This document shows positions 45,124 through 56,530 of a DNA stretch of 56,644 bases, piece by piece. Position 1 is the first letter of the stretch. Each line of letters starts with the position of its first letter. Both the position numbers and the translations under genes were made by a program. The stretch comes from Aquibaculum arenosum (GTDB lineage Bacteria > Pseudomonadota > Alphaproteobacteria > Kiloniellales > DSM-21159): the NCBI RefSeq assembly GCF_029222965.1, contig NZ_JARHUD010000012.1, forward strand, positions 1-56,644, read 5' to 3'. A model generated the notes under the pieces. That model saw only the letters and a program-made list of their open reading frames with translations. It did not search any database and had not been told where the DNA came from.

Positions 45124-46416
45124 ATGGCGGTGCCGCAGGAGCGCAGCTTTCTGGTTGTCGGTGTCAATCACCGCAGCGCCGGCATGGAGCTGCGTGAAGC
45201 ACTCTTCATCGAGGAAGAGCGTGTGCCCGAACGCCTGTCCGAGCTGCGCGACAGCGGCCTGGATGAGGTGCTCCTGCTCTCCACCTGTGACCGCATCGAG
45301 GTGCTCGCCGCCGTCGAGGACAGCGCGGACGCAGCGCTGCGGCTGCGCCGGCTGCTGGCACAATGGGCCGGCGTTTCGCACGACGATCTGATTGGCCAAA
45401 GCTACGCGCTCAGCGACGACGACGCTCTGCGTCATCTTTTTGCCGTGGCGGCCTCCCTGGACAGCCAGGTGATTGGCGAGCCCCAGGTGCTGGGCCAGGT
45501 CAAAGAGGCGCATCGCCTGGCGGCTGCCCTGGGCCTGACCGGTCCCTTCCTCGGTCGCAGGCTGGAAGCGGCCTACAAGGCGGCCAAGCGGGTGCGCAAC
45601 GAAACCAGTCTGGCACAGCAGCCGGTCACCCTGGCGGCCTCGGCGCTGCGCGTGGCGCGCGACTTGCATGGCGATCTCGGGCGCAGCAGCCTGCTGCTGC
45701 TCGGCCTGGGTGAGATGGGTGAACTGCTTGCAGGTGAGTTTCGCGCAGCCGGCGTCGGGGAACTGACGGTCAGCCATCGTTCCGAGCGACGCGCGGAGGC
45801 TGTGGCCCGGCGCCTGCGTGCGCATCTGCGCGCCTGGGAGGAGCAGGAGGAGGCGCTGGCCCAAGCCGATGTGGTGGTCTCTGCCCTGGGAAGTGGCCGC
45901 CTGCTGCTGCCGGCCTCCCGGGTGGAGCAGGCCTTGCGTCGCCGGCGTCGACGCCCGATCTTCCTGATCGATGCGGCCGTTCCCGGTGATATCGAGCCGG
46001 CGGTCGAGAGCCTGGACGGGGCCTTCGTCTACAGCCTCGATGATCTCGAGCGGGTGGCGGCAGCCGGGCGGCGCAGCCGGGAAGGGGCCTCGATGCGGGC
46101 CTGGCGCATTCTCGGCGAGGAACTCGATGATTTTCGGCGGATCAGCCGGGGGCGAGAGACGGCGCCACTGTTATCGGATCTGCGGGCCCATGCCGAACGC
46201 ATCCGCCAGGAGGTGCTGGCCGAGAAGGGGGATGACGCTGAGGCGGCCACGCGGCTGTTGTTGGCGCGCCTCCTGCACGAACCCTCGGAGGCCCTGCGGG
46301 AGGCGGCAAGCGAGGATCCCGGCAATCGGCCGCTGTTCGAGCGCCTGCTGCGCCGGCTGTTTCGCCTTGAGGGCGAGGGGCCGCGCGGCGGCGGAGAAGG
46401 AGAAAAAAGACGGTGA
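45124..46416 (+). CDS. hemA: Glutamyl-tRNA reductase
   Basis: 430 residues. Catalytic Cys55 in STCDRIEV, nucleotide loop [17 protein letters not shown], and [12 protein letters not shown]; helical C-terminal dimerisation domain. It reduces glutamyl-tRNA to glutamate-1-semialdehyde, opening the C5 route to heme. Most alphaproteobacteria use 5-aminolevulinate synthase (C4 route) instead, so a hemA of this type is noteworthy; some Rhodospirillales-like lineages do use C5. Its stop overlaps the prfA GTG. Confidence 0.94.
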   Translation: MAVPQERSFLVVGVNHRSAGMELREALFIEEERVPERLSELRDSGLDEVLLLSTCDRIEVLAAVEDSADAALRLRRLLAQWAGVSHDDLIGQSYALSDDDALRHLFAVAASLDSQVIGEPQVLGQVKEAHRLAAALGLTGPFLGRRLEAAYKAAKRVRNETSLAQQPVTLAASALRVARDLHGDLGRSSLLLLGLGEMGELLAGEFRAAGVGELTVSHRSERRAEAVARRLRAHLRAWEEQEEALAQADVVVSALGSGRLLLPASRVEQALRRRRRRPIFLIDAAVPGDIEPAVESLDGAFVYSLDDLERVAAAGRRSREGASMRAWRILGEELDDFRRISRGRETAPLLSDLRAHAERIRQEVLAEKGDDAEAATRLLLARLLHEPSEALREAASEDPGNRPLFERLLRRLFRLEGEGPRGGGEGEKRR

Positions 46417-47489
46417 AGCTGGACCAGAGTCTGGAGCAGGTGGTTGCGCGTTGGCGCGAACTCTCGGCCCTCTTGAACGACCATCCGGAGCCGGGCTCCA
46501 CGGCCTATACCAACATGCTGCGCGAGCACCATGAACTGCAGCCACTGGTGGAGCATGTGGAGGCGCTGCAGTCGAAACGCCGCGAACTCGCGGAGTTGGA
46601 CGCAATGCGCCAGGACCCAGAGGCGGAGTCGGAGATGCGGGCACTGGCGGAGGAGGAGTATTACAGCCTGCGCGACGCCCTGCCGGCGCTGGAGCAGGAG
46701 GTCATGCTGCTCCTGCTGCCCAAGGATGAGGCCGACGCGCGTAACGCAATTCTTGAGGTGCGTGCCGGCACCGGCGGCGAGGAGGCGGCGCTCTTTGCCG
46801 GTGAACTCTTTCGCATGTACCAGCGCTATGCCCAGCTGCGCGGCTGGCGCTTCGAGTTGCTGGACTACACCGAAACTGAAATCGGCGGGATCAAGGAGGC
46901 CAGCGCGGCGATTACCGGCCGCGACGTCTTCAGTCGCCTGAAGTTCGAGTCCGGCGTGCATCGGGTGCAGCGCGTGCCGGTGACCGAGTCCGGCGGACGC
47001 ATCCACACCTCCGCCGCGACCGTTGCCGTGCTGCCCGAGGCTGAGGATGTGGATGTGGAGATCGAGGATAAGGATCTGCGCATCGACACCTTCCGCTCCC
47101 AGGGCGCCGGGGGACAGCACGTCAACACCACCGATTCCGCCATCCGCATCACCCATCTGCCCAGCGGGGTGGTGGTGCAGTGCCAGGACGAAAAGTCCCA
47201 ACACAAGAACAAGCTGAAGGCCATGAAGATCCTGCGCGCACGTCTCTATGACGAAAAGCGCCGCCAGCAGGCCGACGACCTGGCTGCAACCCGGCGCCAG
47301 CAGGTGGGCTCCGGCGATCGCTCGGAGCGCATTCGCACCTACAATTTTCCGCAAGGCCGCGTGACCGACCACCGCATCAATCTGACTCTGCACAAGATCG
47401 ACAAGATTCTGGCCGGCGAGGCCCTGGACGAGGTGATCGACGCGCTCATTGCTGAGGATCAGGCCGCACGCCTGGCAAGCATGCAGTGA
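46413..47489 (+). CDS. prfA: Peptide chain release factor 1
   Basis: 358 residues, GTG start overlapping the hemA stop. It has the GGQ motif at 233-235 ([13 protein letters not shown]) and the RF1 recognition region [17 protein letters not shown]. It reads UAA/UAG and releases the nascent protein. The stop overlaps prmC, whose product methylates this GGQ glutamine. Confidence 0.97.
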   Translation: MKLDQSLEQVVARWRELSALLNDHPEPGSTAYTNMLREHHELQPLVEHVEALQSKRRELAELDAMRQDPEAESEMRALAEEEYYSLRDALPALEQEVMLLLLPKDEADARNAILEVRAGTGGEEAALFAGELFRMYQRYAQLRGWRFELLDYTETEIGGIKEASAAITGRDVFSRLKFESGVHRVQRVPVTESGGRIHTSAATVAVLPEAEDVDVEIEDKDLRIDTFRSQGAGGQHVNTTDSAIRITHLPSGVVVQCQDEKSQHKNKLKAMKILRARLYDEKRRQQADDLAATRRQQVGSGDRSERIRTYNFPQGRVTDHRINLTLHKIDKILAGEALDEVIDALIAEDQAARLASMQ

Positions 47490-48337
47490 CCAGCATCGGC
47501 GACGCGCTGACCACAGCGCAGCAGGAACTCGAAGCTGCCGGTGTGCCGGATGCGCGCCGTGATGCTCGCCTTCTGCTGGCCGCGCTGCTGGAGTGCGACA
47601 TCTCGACGGTGATCGCCTGGCCCGAGCGCGGCCTGGACCAGGCGAGTGAAGAGGCTTTTCGCGACAGCATCCGGCGCCGGGCCGCCCGAGAGCCGGTGGC
47701 CCGCATCCTGGGAGTTCGGGAATTCTGGTCCTTGCCCTTCCAACTGGCGCCCGAAACCCTCGATCCGCGCCCGGATAGCGAGCTGTTGGTCTCGGCGCTC
47801 CTGGAGCGCGTGCGCGACCCGCAGGCGCCTCTGCAAGCACTTGACCTGGGCAGCGGCAGTGGCTGTCTGCTGCTTGCGCTGCTGTCCGAATTGCCGCAGG
47901 CGCGTGGTTTGGGTGTGGACTGCAGCCAAGCGGCAGTGGATATGGCAACGCGCAATGCAAGGAACCTCGGCCTGGCCGAGCGCGTTCACTTCCAACTTGG
48001 CGACTGGTGCGCGGGCCTCGAGCAACGCTTCGACTTGCTGCTCTGCAATCCACCCTACATCCCCGCGGATGAGATCGATGCCCTGGAGCCGGAGGTGGCC
48101 GGCTGGGAGCCGCGCGGGGCGCTGGATGGCGGAGACGACGGCCTCGAGCCCTATCGCATCCTGATTCCGCAACTTGACCGGCTGCTCGCGGCCTGGGGAA
48201 TGGCGATCTTCGAGCATGGACCGGGACAGGCTGCGGCCATTGCGGCGCTGCTGGAGCAGCCCCGAAGGTGGCAATGGCAGGTCCTTTTGGACCTGGCCGG
48301 GCGTGAGCGGGCACTTTTGATCCGGCGCAGAGGGTGA
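47486..48337 (+). CDS. prmC: Release factor glutamine methyltransferase
   Basis: 283 residues, GTG overlapping the prfA stop. Helical N-terminal domain, SAM loop DLGSGSG at 120-126, and the amide-methylating motif NPPY at 188-191. It methylates the GGQ glutamine of release factors. The prfA-prmC overlap is a conserved pair. Confidence 0.96.
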   Translation: MTSIGDALTTAQQELEAAGVPDARRDARLLLAALLECDISTVIAWPERGLDQASEEAFRDSIRRRAAREPVARILGVREFWSLPFQLAPETLDPRPDSELLVSALLERVRDPQAPLQALDLGSGSGCLLLALLSELPQARGLGVDCSQAAVDMATRNARNLGLAERVHFQLGDWCAGLEQRFDLLLCNPPYIPADEIDALEPEVAGWEPRGALDGGDDGLEPYRILIPQLDRLLAAWGMAIFEHGPGQAAAIAALLEQPRRWQWQVLLDLAGRERALLIRRRG

Positions 48338-48568
48338 AATGTATAAAAAACAGTTGGAAAGCGGGGTGCGGGTCGCTAGGTTTCTTTTATGACGCTGGCT
48401 CGGCTGGCGTAGATGGGGTGCATTTGAGCGCCAAGGGCTTTTCGCCCTCAGTCGCTCCGACTTCCAGATGGACGTTGAAGATTTCGTGCAGTGATCGCCG
48501 TTGCGATAGCTGACGAGTGCTCCCATTGACTATTTTTGATCCCACTCGTGACGCCATAACGGACTGAG

Positions 48569-49504
48569 ATGAGGCAAGGCAACAATCCACGGCGGGGCCG
48601 CGGTCGCCCCGGACGACGCCCGAACGTGCCGACTCGCGCCCAGAACTTTGAAAGTAATGGGCCCGAAGGCCGCGTCCGCGGCAACGCAGCGCAGGTCTAT
48701 GAGAAGTATACGCAGTTGGCGCGCGATGCTCAGTCCGCAGGGGACAGAGTGCTTGCGGAGTCCTTCCAGCAGCATGCTGAGCACTATTATCGGATCATCA
48801 ACGACAGCACCGATCCCAACAATCGACCGCAGCAGTCGGGTGAGCAGCGGGCCGAGGAACGTGGTGAGTCCGAATCCGGTGAGGGCCAGGACGACAACGG
48901 CGAGTCCATGGAGGCAGCGCCCCGCGGGCGCTACAGCCGTGGCGATCGCAACGGTGCGCGCTTCGAGGACCGGCGTCAGCAGGCCCGTCAGGGCGACCCT
49001 CGCTTTGCCGAGAACCGCAATGGCGAGAACGGTGGCCAGGACTCGCGCAGCACCTCGGAGCAGTCCGAAGAGCCGGCGCAGGGCCACGACGGCAACGGCG
49101 AGCAGGCATCACAGGCGGCCGAGCCTGCAGTGTCCAACGAGCCGGTAGCGCAAGTCGAAGGTGCTGCTGCGGAAAGCGAAGCCGAGAAGCCGGCACCGCG
49201 CCGTACTCGGCGCACCAGCACTTCGACGACCAGTCGAACCACAACCCGGCGCTCCAGCAAGGCCAAGGTCGAGGAGGCCCCGGCCGGTGAAGAGGATGCC
49301 GGTCTGCTAAAAATGCTGGGCGAGAAGACGCGCAGCGGTAATGGCTCTGCTGGTGAAACTGCCACCGCATCCGACAGCGAATCTGCCGGAAAGTCCGCCG
49401 AAACTGGTGACGGTGACGCCGAGGCGAGTGAGCCCAAGGTGGCCAAGCCACGGCGCCGGCGCACCACCCGCGCCAGCGGCGATGCGGAGAAGGTCGAGGC
49501 GTGA
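48569..49504 (+). CDS. DUF4167-domain protein
   Basis: 311 residues. Residues 1-90 are the conserved DUF4167 domain of alphaproteobacteria: GRPGRRPNVPTRAQNFESNGPEGRVRG and QLARDAQSAGDRVLAESFQQHAEHYYRI. The rest is low-complexity Glu/Gly/Asn/Arg followed by an Ala/Lys/Arg-rich basic tail (RRTRRTSTSTTSRTTTRRSSKAK) that could bind nucleic acid. Function unknown. A 231-base gap separates it from prmC, with a GGGCTTTTCGCCC hairpin near 48439. Confidence 0.85.
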   Translation: MRQGNNPRRGRGRPGRRPNVPTRAQNFESNGPEGRVRGNAAQVYEKYTQLARDAQSAGDRVLAESFQQHAEHYYRIINDSTDPNNRPQQSGEQRAEERGESESGEGQDDNGESMEAAPRGRYSRGDRNGARFEDRRQQARQGDPRFAENRNGENGGQDSRSTSEQSEEPAQGHDGNGEQASQAAEPAVSNEPVAQVEGAAAESEAEKPAPRRTRRTSTSTTSRTTTRRSSKAKVEEAPAGEEDAGLLKMLGEKTRSGNGSAGETATASDSESAGKSAETGDGDAEASEPKVAKPRRRRTTRASGDAEKVEA

Positions 49505-49551
49505 GCCTCACGGCTCCCGCGTCGCGGGGCCCCGCTCTCTAGGTGCCCGTA

Positions 49552-50397
49552 GTGCGGCAAGCGATCTTTACTGCCTGCCTGGCAGCATCACTGACGGCAG
49601 TAACAGCGGCCTGGACCGGAGTGGTCCAGGCCGCTTTGCGTTGCGATCTGGCCTATGAGGTCTTCTCCGCGGCCACAGTTCCGCCGCCAGCCGATCTTGA
49701 TCACCACCAGGCGGTCACGCGGGCGGAGGCGGAGGCCTTGCCGGATCTGCTGGACGCTGCGCTGTCAGGGGATGATCTCACGCTCTCGGCGCCGAAGGTC
49801 ACCTGGGGCGGTTGGCGCTGGTCCAACAGTCCCAGTATTCATCTGCAACTGAGCGCAGAAGACAGCGAAGCCGGCTGGCGCCAGGCGCGGGAACTGGCAG
49901 CGGGGCTGGCCTGGCTCTATGAGCAGGAGGCCGTTTTGCTGGCGTGCGATGCGCCCGAACCCGCCGATCCACCAGAGAGGCTGCCACGAGGGGACTTGGT
50001 GGACAGCTGGCTGGTAACCGCGGAGCCGGAAAGCTTCTTTCAGTCGCGCGATAGTCTCTTCGCGTTTTACGCAAGCCTGCTGGCCCAAGCCGGTCACCTT
50101 GACCTCGGCTACACGCGTTTGGGCGCGGATTTCTGGACTGTTGATTTCGCTGGGGACCTGGAGCGGGTTCTGCGGAAGGCCACCGGCTCCTTCGAGCAAC
50201 TCAGCGCCGGCGCCCTGAGCTTTGACCTTCAGCGTCGCCCCGTGGCCGTGACCCTGGTGTCTGGGGACGAGCTACGTCCGGACCGGCCGCTGCTACAGGC
50301 GCGCAAAACAATCCGGGAGCGGCGTGAGAGACTGCTTCAGTCCAGCAGCAGCTCATCGCCCGACGCCACCTCGCCGTCGGAGACCACCTCGCAGTAG
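49552..50397 (+). CDS. Exported hypothetical protein
   Basis: About 281 residues from a GTG at 49552 (another GTG at 49543). A signal peptide RQAIFTACLAASLTAVTAAW... ends near VQA. The mature part has regular alternating acidic/aromatic content (WGGWRWSNSPSIHLQL; DLGYTRLGADFWTVDFAGDLER) and three cysteines. I recognise no family. It ends in a Ser-rich tail that overlaps the MOSC gene by 61 bases on the opposite strand; that tail may be a by-product of the overlap. Confidence 0.55.
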   Translation: MRQAIFTACLAASLTAVTAAWTGVVQAALRCDLAYEVFSAATVPPPADLDHHQAVTRAEAEALPDLLDAALSGDDLTLSAPKVTWGGWRWSNSPSIHLQLSAEDSEAGWRQARELAAGLAWLYEQEAVLLACDAPEPADPPERLPRGDLVDSWLVTAEPESFFQSRDSLFAFYASLLAQAGHLDLGYTRLGADFWTVDFAGDLERVLRKATGSFEQLSAGALSFDLQRRPVAVTLVSGDELRPDRPLLQARKTIRERRERLLQSSSSSSPDATSPSETTSQ

Positions 50398-51092
50398 ACG
50401 CCCATGTTGAGGTGCTGGTAGCCCCGGCGCAGCAGCAGCGGCAGGTTCATGTCGACCGTCGCGCTGTCGGGGTCGACGTTGGTGGCAGCACAGCGCTCGA
50501 TGGGTTCCATGACACGAAGCTTTGCCGTGCCGATGCGCAGGTTGCGTCCCACCCAGCTGAACTCCTCCCAGGCGGCGGCGCCCTCGATCCAGAGATTGGC
50601 GCGGAAGCGGCGCGGGTCGACCGGCCGTCGCGCCACTCGCGCCAGGTCCTCGACGCTGGCCAGGTTGAGCAGGGAGATCCAGGGCTGGGGCACATCGGTC
50701 ATACCCTCGCCGGCTTCGGCTTCCACCAGTTTCGGCACCCCACGACCGTCCGGACCCAGGTAGTCGGCGAAGAACTGACCGATCATGGCGCGGCCAAGCG
50801 GCTCGGTAATGACCGCACGGGCGAGCTGCCGTCCGCGCCGCTCCAGGGTCAGCACGCCACTATCCGGATCGAAGTCGGCACTCAGGCTGGCCAGCCGTGG
50901 TTCGCTGCGCAGGCTGTAGAAGTGTTTGGGCGGCAGCCAGCGGGGCAGGCTGGCCTCCCAGGGGGCCGAGCCGTGGGCCAGCGCAAAGCGGCGATCGCCT
51001 GGCAGCCTGGCGTGGCTGGTCAAGGCAACCCGGTCCAGTGCTTTGCCATTCAGGCCCTTGACGGGATAGCGGTAGAGTCCCTGCAGGATCAT
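50337..51092 (-). CDS. MOSC-domain protein (MOCO sulfurase C-terminal family)
   Basis: 251 residues. It begins with a MOSC_N beta-barrel (LYRYPVKGLNG) and contains the MOSC core, including PWISLLNLASVEDLARV, RFRANLWIEG, and the conserved cysteine in RCAATNVDPDS. Relatives (YcbX/mARC-like) bind sulfur or a molybdenum cofactor and detoxify N-hydroxylated compounds; ferredoxin partners are known for some. No C-terminal ferredoxin domain is present. Confidence 0.88.
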   Translation of the reverse strand: MILQGLYRYPVKGLNGKALDRVALTSHARLPGDRRFALAHGSAPWEASLPRWLPPKHFYSLRSEPRLASLSADFDPDSGVLTLERRGRQLARAVITEPLGRAMIGQFFADYLGPDGRGVPKLVEAEAGEGMTDVPQPWISLLNLASVEDLARVARRPVDPRRFRANLWIEGAAAWEEFSWVGRNLRIGTAKLRVMEPIERCAATNVDPDSATVDMNLPLLLRRGYQHLNMGVYCEVVSDGEVASGDELLLD

Positions 51093-51269
51093 GCTTGGCC
51101 TGTCTCCCTTTCAGGCCAGTCAAGCCGAGCGCCCCCGCCGGGTCAACGCCCGGGTGAGCCCTTCGGTCGGAGTCCCGGGTGACGGCGGCTCTGCGGGGCT
51201 GTGTCACCCCGGGGGCCTTTCCGCCATAAGAATGTCCGTAACAAGTTTGCACATGAGAGTGAATTGCAG

Positions 51270-51298
51270 TTGCGCCCTGCAAAAACTGCCCTTAGAGT
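51270..51298 (+). promoter_or_regulatory. Candidate promoter for a small RNA
   Basis: TTGCGC (51270-51275), 17-base spacer, TAGAGT (51293-51298). Moderate match to sigma-70. It lies upstream of a strong terminator with no ORF between. Confidence 0.35.
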
Positions 51299-51305
51299 GC
51301 AGCCG

Positions 51306-51426
51306 TTGTTTGGGGGCGGCGGTCCTCGCTGGAGAGCAATCCCTCGTCGCTCCGGCACCGTTTGACCCAGGCATCGATCTCTCCTGACCTTCGACCCCCG
51401 TGCAGAAGCACGGGGGTTCTTTTTTT
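51306..51426 (+). ncRNA. Candidate small RNA ending at a strong terminator
   Basis: About 120 bases that follow a promoter-like pair and end at an intrinsic terminator (51395-51426). There is no plus-strand gene upstream for that terminator to serve, since the neighbour is the minus-strand MOSC gene. The sequence does not match SRP RNA, tmRNA or RNase P as I know them, and I could not identify it with 6S RNA. Confidence 0.4.
51395..51426 (+). terminator. Strong intrinsic terminator upstream of clpB
   Basis: CCCCCGTGC-AGAA-GCACGGGGG followed by TTCTTTTTTT: a perfect 9-bp stem, 4-base loop and T-run. It lies 34 bases before the clpB heat-shock promoter and would isolate it from upstream transcription. 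Confidence 0.9.
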
Positions 51427-51459
51427 GCCTGGCCGGTGCCGTTCCAGTGCGCTCGCTAT

Positions 51460-51487
51460 CTTGAGTCTTGCGCGCCTCAGCCCATAT
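51460..51487 (+). promoter_or_regulatory. RpoH (sigma-32) promoter of clpB
   Basis: CTTGAG (51460-51465), 15-base spacer, CCCATAT (51481-51487), a near-ideal match to the sigma-32 consensus CTTGAA / CCCATnT. It predicts a leader of about 130 bases before the ATG at 51626. Confidence 0.85.
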
Positions 51488-51625
51488 CCACTCCAGGCGT
51501 GTGTGATTTCGATCAACGCCTTGCGGGCCGCATGCCGCTAGTCTTTTGGGTGCGGTCCATTCCGACAACAACAGCATCGTCGACCGTGCGCCACTTTGGG
51601 CGCGGACGAGGAGGGCAGGAGAAGC

Positions 51626-54217
<2,592 letters not shown>

Positions 54218-54225
54218 AGCAGATC

Positions 54226-54263
54226 GACTCAAATCGGGTTCGCGAAGCGACCCGGTTTGAGTC
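54226..54263. repeat. Inverted repeat after clpB
   Basis: GACTCAAATCGGGT (54226-54239) pairs with ACCCGGTTTGAGTC (54250-54263), one mismatch in 14. No T-run; it resembles extragenic palindromes seen in alphaproteobacteria. Confidence 0.75.
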
Positions 54264-54290
54264 GTGAATCTGGCCATACACCCTTGATTC

Positions 54291-54351
54291 AGAGCGGATT
54301 CACGCGTTTGTTCTGAACGCTGCACGTAACAGATCAAACGCGATCCGCTCT
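54291..54351. repeat. Large imperfect inverted repeat after clpB
   Basis: AGAGCGGATtcaCGCGTTTG (54291-54310) pairs with CAAACGCGATCCGCTCT (54335-54351), leaving a three-base bulge and a ~24-base loop. The AGAGCGGAT-CGCGTTTG core looks like a repeated intergenic element; whether other copies exist cannot be seen in this window. Confidence 0.7.
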
Positions 54352-54387
54352 AAACGTTCAGTTCGCTGACGCTCACTTCGCTCAATG

Positions 54388-54420
54388 ACGAAGGGCGGCG
54401 CTGCCTGCGCCGCCCTTCGT
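54388..54420. terminator. Hairpin between convergent clpB and M23 genes
   Basis: ACGAAGGGCGGCGC (54388-54401) and GCGCCGCCCTTCGT (54407-54420) form a perfect 14-bp stem with a 5-base loop, at the meeting point of two convergent genes. No long T-run. Confidence 0.7.
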
Positions 54421-54478
54421 TGCCTTTACGTCCAATGGCCCGGTCGGGATCCCGCGCAGGACCGCGGCCGTCTGCCGA

Positions 54479-55996
54479 TCAGCAGCTGGCGTCGGTGCTG
54501 TCGCCAAGTGCCCCGCCGCAAACCTGCGGGAGCTGCTGGCGGCGCTGTTCGATGCTCGCCACCTGGATCTGGCGCTGCTGCAGGCGCTTGCGGTTGATTT
54601 CCTGCACCCGCTTCTCGAAGAGCTCCATCTCGGCGCCGGCCAACTGACGGCCGGTGGGCAGCTTGATCGAAGCCGGGTTCACCTGCTTGCCATTCACATG
54701 CACCTCGTAGTGCAGGTGCGGACCGGTGGAGGCGCCGGTGCTGCCCACATAGCCGATGACATCACCCTGGGTGACCCGGCTGCCCGCCTTGAGGCCCTTG
54801 GCAAAGCGGCTCAGGTGGGCATAGGCGGTGCCGTAGCCGTTGCCGTGGCGGATCTTGATGTAGTTGCCATAGCCGCCGTTGCGCCCGGCTTTCTCGACCA
54901 CCCCGTCGCCGGCGGCGTAGATCGGGGTGCCGGTGGGCGCGGCAAAGTCGGTGCCCTGATGCATGCGGGTGTAGCCCTTGATGGGGTGCCGCCGCATGCC
55001 GAAGTTGGAGGAGATGCGCGCCCCGTCGATGGGTGTGCGCAGCAGGCCGCGCCGCGCGGAGAGGCCATTGGCATCGAAAAAGTCGACGATGCCGTCTTCG
55101 GTCTCGAAGCGATAGTAGGCCCGCTCCCGATTGCCCAGCGCCAGGGCCACATAGTGCAGGTCACCGCTCTTTACCGTCGCACCGCTTTCATCGGTGAGGC
55201 TGTCATAGAAGAGTTCGAAACCGTCGCCCGGCTGAATGTCGCGCTGAAAGTCCACGTCGTAGCTCATGGCGCGAATCGCATCGACCAGGATGGCGTGTGG
55301 CACACCGTTGGCGGCGGCCGCCGCGAAGAGACTGGTATCGATGCGCCCCTCGGCGTAGCGCTCCTGGGCCGCCAGGGGACGCTCGACCGCGAGCGCGACG
55401 TAGCCCGCGCTGTCGCGCTGCACGTGCACCTCAGAGGTGGCGTCGGGCACGAGGCGCAGCCACTCCAGCGCGGCCTGCTCGCCCTGGGCGCTGAAGGCGA
55501 GCTGGATTTCCTGGCCCGGGCGCAGCTTGCGCGGATCGTACTGTTCCGCCAGGGCCGCGATGGCGGCATGGGCGTCGGCCCGGGGGGCGCCGGCGCGGGT
55601 CAGGAGCGCCATGAGCGTATCGCCGCGGCGCACTTCTACAAGAGACTCATGCAGGCGCTGCAGATCCCGGCGGCTTGAGGCGGGGGCGCTGCGCAGGCCG
55701 GGGGCGAAGTTTGTGAGGTAGAGACGATCGGCGAGCGGGTCGCGCGCTGCATCGAGATCGACCGGCGCCAGCTCGGCAGTGACATTAGCAGTGGCAGGGG
55801 ACTCCTTCGGCGCAGCCTGCGCCAGCGATCCGCGGTTGTCGGCTTTGGATGCCAGAGAGAGATTGATGCCGCCGCCCAGCCCAGCGGCCACGGCAAGGAA
55901 ACTGCCCAGTCCCACTGCCGCCAGCGCCACGCCGGCGCAAAGAGGAAGGCGCCAGGATGTGCGCGTGGGTCCCTTACCTTCCGGGTTCGCTGTCAT
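54479..55996 (-). CDS. M23-family metallopeptidase with LysM-like region
   Basis: 505 residues. It has one N-terminal membrane helix (about 18-42), a Gly-Asp-Thr-Leu LysM-like piece (VRRGDTLMALLTRAGAP, near 120), an OapA/peptidase-associated region, and a C-terminal LytM domain. Zinc-site motifs: MHQGTDFAAPTGTPI and STGPHLHYEVHVNG, followed by VNPASIKLP. This family cleaves peptide cross-links in murein (glycyl or D-Ala-DAP bonds). The helix anchors it in the inner membrane, so it probably acts in envelope growth or division. Confidence 0.92.
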   Translation of the reverse strand: MTANPEGKGPTRTSWRLPLCAGVALAAVGLGSFLAVAAGLGGGINLSLASKADNRGSLAQAAPKESPATANVTAELAPVDLDAARDPLADRLYLTNFAPGLRSAPASSRRDLQRLHESLVEVRRGDTLMALLTRAGAPRADAHAAIAALAEQYDPRKLRPGQEIQLAFSAQGEQAALEWLRLVPDATSEVHVQRDSAGYVALAVERPLAAQERYAEGRIDTSLFAAAAANGVPHAILVDAIRAMSYDVDFQRDIQPGDGFELFYDSLTDESGATVKSGDLHYVALALGNRERAYYRFETEDGIVDFFDANGLSARRGLLRTPIDGARISSNFGMRRHPIKGYTRMHQGTDFAAPTGTPIYAAGDGVVEKAGRNGGYGNYIKIRHGNGYGTAYAHLSRFAKGLKAGSRVTQGDVIGYVGSTGASTGPHLHYEVHVNGKQVNPASIKLPTGRQLAGAEMELFEKRVQEINRKRLQQRQIQVASIEQRRQQLPQVCGGALGDSTDASC

Positions 55997-56300
55997 GCCC
56001 CCCGATCTCCTGCTGTTGCTGCGTCGCTGAATCCCATACGGACAGGCAAGGCGCCCCTGCTGCCACTGCCGTCCAGGTACCTCGAAAGGGGTCGAAGCCG
56101 GCCCCGATTCCGCTGTCCCTCATCACCGCGGTCGGCGCCGACGCGGGCGCCCTGTGCGATGACTGCAAGAAAGATGCCGTTCAAGCGATTCCCTGTCAAC
56201 AGCCTGCAAGCCTCGGAATCCCTTGAGAAACCGCCTTCCCGTTCAGGCGGTGATAAGGGGCGCGCAAACCCGTTGCGAAACTTTTTTGACGCTTTGGCGA
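55997..56300. other. Intergenic region upstream of M23 gene
   Basis: No supported gene. It contains the candidate M23 promoter and a small hairpin CCGCCT/AGGCGG (56231-56250). Confidence 0.5.
56171..56199 (-). promoter_or_regulatory. Candidate promoter of the M23 peptidase gene
   Basis: Minus-strand TTGACA (56194-56199, perfect), 17-base spacer, CATCTT (56171-56176, weak -10). The start codon is about 175 bases downstream. Confidence 0.4.
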
Positions 56301-56309
56301 TTTTTTGTC

Positions 56310-56338
56310 TTGCGTGGTTGGTCTGTGGGGCCTAGAAC
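56310..56338 (+). promoter_or_regulatory. Stable-RNA-type promoter 1 upstream of a probable rRNA operon
   Basis: TTGCGT (56310-56315), 17-base spacer, TAGAAC (56333-56338), with a T-rich region upstream like an UP element (TTTTTT at 56282-56287 and 56301-56306). The TAGAAC -10 with a GC-rich discriminator is like alphaproteobacterial rRNA/tRNA promoters. Confidence 0.6.
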
Positions 56339-56417
56339 CCGGCTCACCGCAGCGACGGGGTCCTTGAGGGGTTCTGGCGGGGCGGTGACCGGGGCTCCCG
56401 GGGCGATGTTTGAGGCA

Positions 56418-56446
56418 TTGCTTGTTGGGGGCATCATCGCTAGGAT
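56418..56446 (+). promoter_or_regulatory. Stable-RNA-type promoter 2 upstream of a probable rRNA operon
   Basis: TTGCTT (56418-56423), 17-base spacer, TAGGAT (56441-56446), 108 bases after promoter 1. Tandem promoters are typical of rRNA operons. Confidence 0.5.
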
Positions 56447-56530
56447 GGGGCGAGCCGCAGGACCGGGAGATCGGTCGTGGGGTTGCTTGTGCCCGGTGGG
56501 GTGAGATTTTGCGGGGTTTCGGCTTCGCGG

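Noticed and set aside
51306-51426. Identification of the candidate RNA as 4.5S/SRP RNA
   Set aside because: The conserved SRP tetraloop and GGTC/GGAAG core are absent.
56223-56504. 93-codon ORF in the rRNA leader
   Set aside because: Overlaps the tandem stable-RNA promoters; no homology or ribosome site.
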